Part shown: one piece after another, positions 63,604 through 64,000 of the stretch | Numbering within the stretch: the stretch's first letter is position 1 | How the letters are laid out: every line of letters starts with the position of its first letter | Origin: Collybia mongolica | Lineage: Eukaryota > Basidiomycota > Agaricomycetes > Agaricales > Clitocybaceae | Length of the DNA stretch: 64,000 nucleotides | Direction: 5' to 3' | Assembly: GCA_013420905.1 (NCBI GenBank) | Contig: JAAXNY010000005.1 | Location: forward strand, 3,162,001 to 3,226,000 | Translations under genes and position numbers: made by a program | Notes under the pieces: model-generated | The model's input: the letters and a program-made list of their open reading frames with translations, nothing else | Database searches by the model: none | Told to the model about the DNA's origin: nothing

Positions 63604-64000
63604 ATCTCATCACCCGTCACACTGGATTTTACCGGAACAATAAAACCCAAGATCGCCCATTGTTCACATCGGCTCGATACGACACAGACTTACCAAACTA
63701 CAACGTATTACCCCCCCACAGGTGGACCAGGCAATATAAGTTCCAATCTCTTTTATCTTTACTATATTAAATTTTCACACATTTACGACCTCGAGATGCC
63801 CATCTCCAAACTTCTTAAAAATTTCCCATTCACTGCCTTAAGCTTGTGTCGTCTTGTTCACGATTCTCAGACGGACTAGCTTGGATTTGCTTGTTTCTTT
63901 TGTAACACGGACAGTAAACCTGTCGTTGCTGTATCTCTTGATGGGCCCAATAGCACCACTCATCGCTATATATGTATATTTTGTACTTATCCGTTGTCTA
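63604..64000. other. Right-edge region, possible 3' end of a minus-strand gene
   Basis: 3' UTR of the preceding gene, then sequence that stays open on the minus strand to the window edge in two frames. One has a stop at 63838-63840 and would read MSGAIGPIKRYSNDRFTVRV onward. The other has a stop at 63830-63832 and reads DEWCYWAHQEIQQRQVYC after an acceptor-like ATATATAG. I cannot tell which is real, or whether either is. An upstream exon would lie outside the window. Confidence 0.3.

Overview
The window is a stretch of nuclear chromosome from a filamentous basidiomycete, most likely an Agaricomycete. Genes are dense and alternate between strands. Almost every gene is cut by many introns of about 45-60 nt with GT(R)NGT donors and short CTNAY-type branch regions. 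The gene set is fungal: GRR1-type F-box protein, VTC1, KRE9/KNH-type wall protein, BNA6, and RIX1/RRN11/RPA190. I count 31 protein genes plus a doubtful fragment at the right edge. I saw no transposon, no tRNA or rRNA gene and no CRISPR array. All gene models were joined by hand. For many of them (GRR1, LSM3, U1-C, VTC1, ARF1, DSP, ACMSD) I summed the exons and the total is divisible by three with the expected protein length.

Layout: 0-9 kb holds a GRR1-like F-box/LRR protein, an unknown protein, the head-to-head spliceosomal pair LSM3 / U1-C, the polyphosphate-complex subunit VTC1, and SWC4/DMAP1. 9-26 kb holds an AAA ATPase, cytosolic glutaminyl-tRNA synthetase, and two alpha-tubulin genes in opposite orientation that flank an HSL-type alpha/beta hydrolase and the CPSF100 homologue CFT2. 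26-34 kb holds a HAD sugar-phosphatase, exocyst SEC15, ARF1 and a small dual-specificity phosphatase. A gene-poor stretch (about 33.1-36.0 kb) contains one unidentified small basic protein. 36-48 kb holds a DUF3245-like nuclear protein, Gemin2/BRR1, a GPI-anchored KRE9-like protein, the convergent NAD-branch pair BNA6 / ACMSD, a basidiomycete-type coiled-coil protein, a Ser/Thr-rich membrane protein and an enoyl-CoA hydratase. 48-64 kb holds exocyst SEC10, then a ribosome-biogenesis neighbourhood (RIX1, RRN11-like, RPA190) with a LAA2-like trafficking gene inside it, and finally an SP-rich protein with a KEN box.

Functional themes: several physically close genes act in one process. LSM3, U1-C and Gemin2 serve snRNPs. 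SEC15, SEC10, ARF1 and the LAA2-like gene serve vesicle traffic. BNA6 and ACMSD compete for the same kynurenine-pathway branch point. RIX1, RRN11 and RPA190 serve ribosome production. Nine divergent pairs have start codons only 37-290 bp apart, so shared promoters are the rule here. The most unusual sequence-level signals are splicing oddities: a 6-nt coding first exon in U1-C, an 11-nt microexon in ARF1, two microexons plus a GC-AG intron across the RNA polymerase I catalytic motif, and an apparent 34-nt intron in the AAA ATPase gene. I did not find a convincing new multi-gene system.
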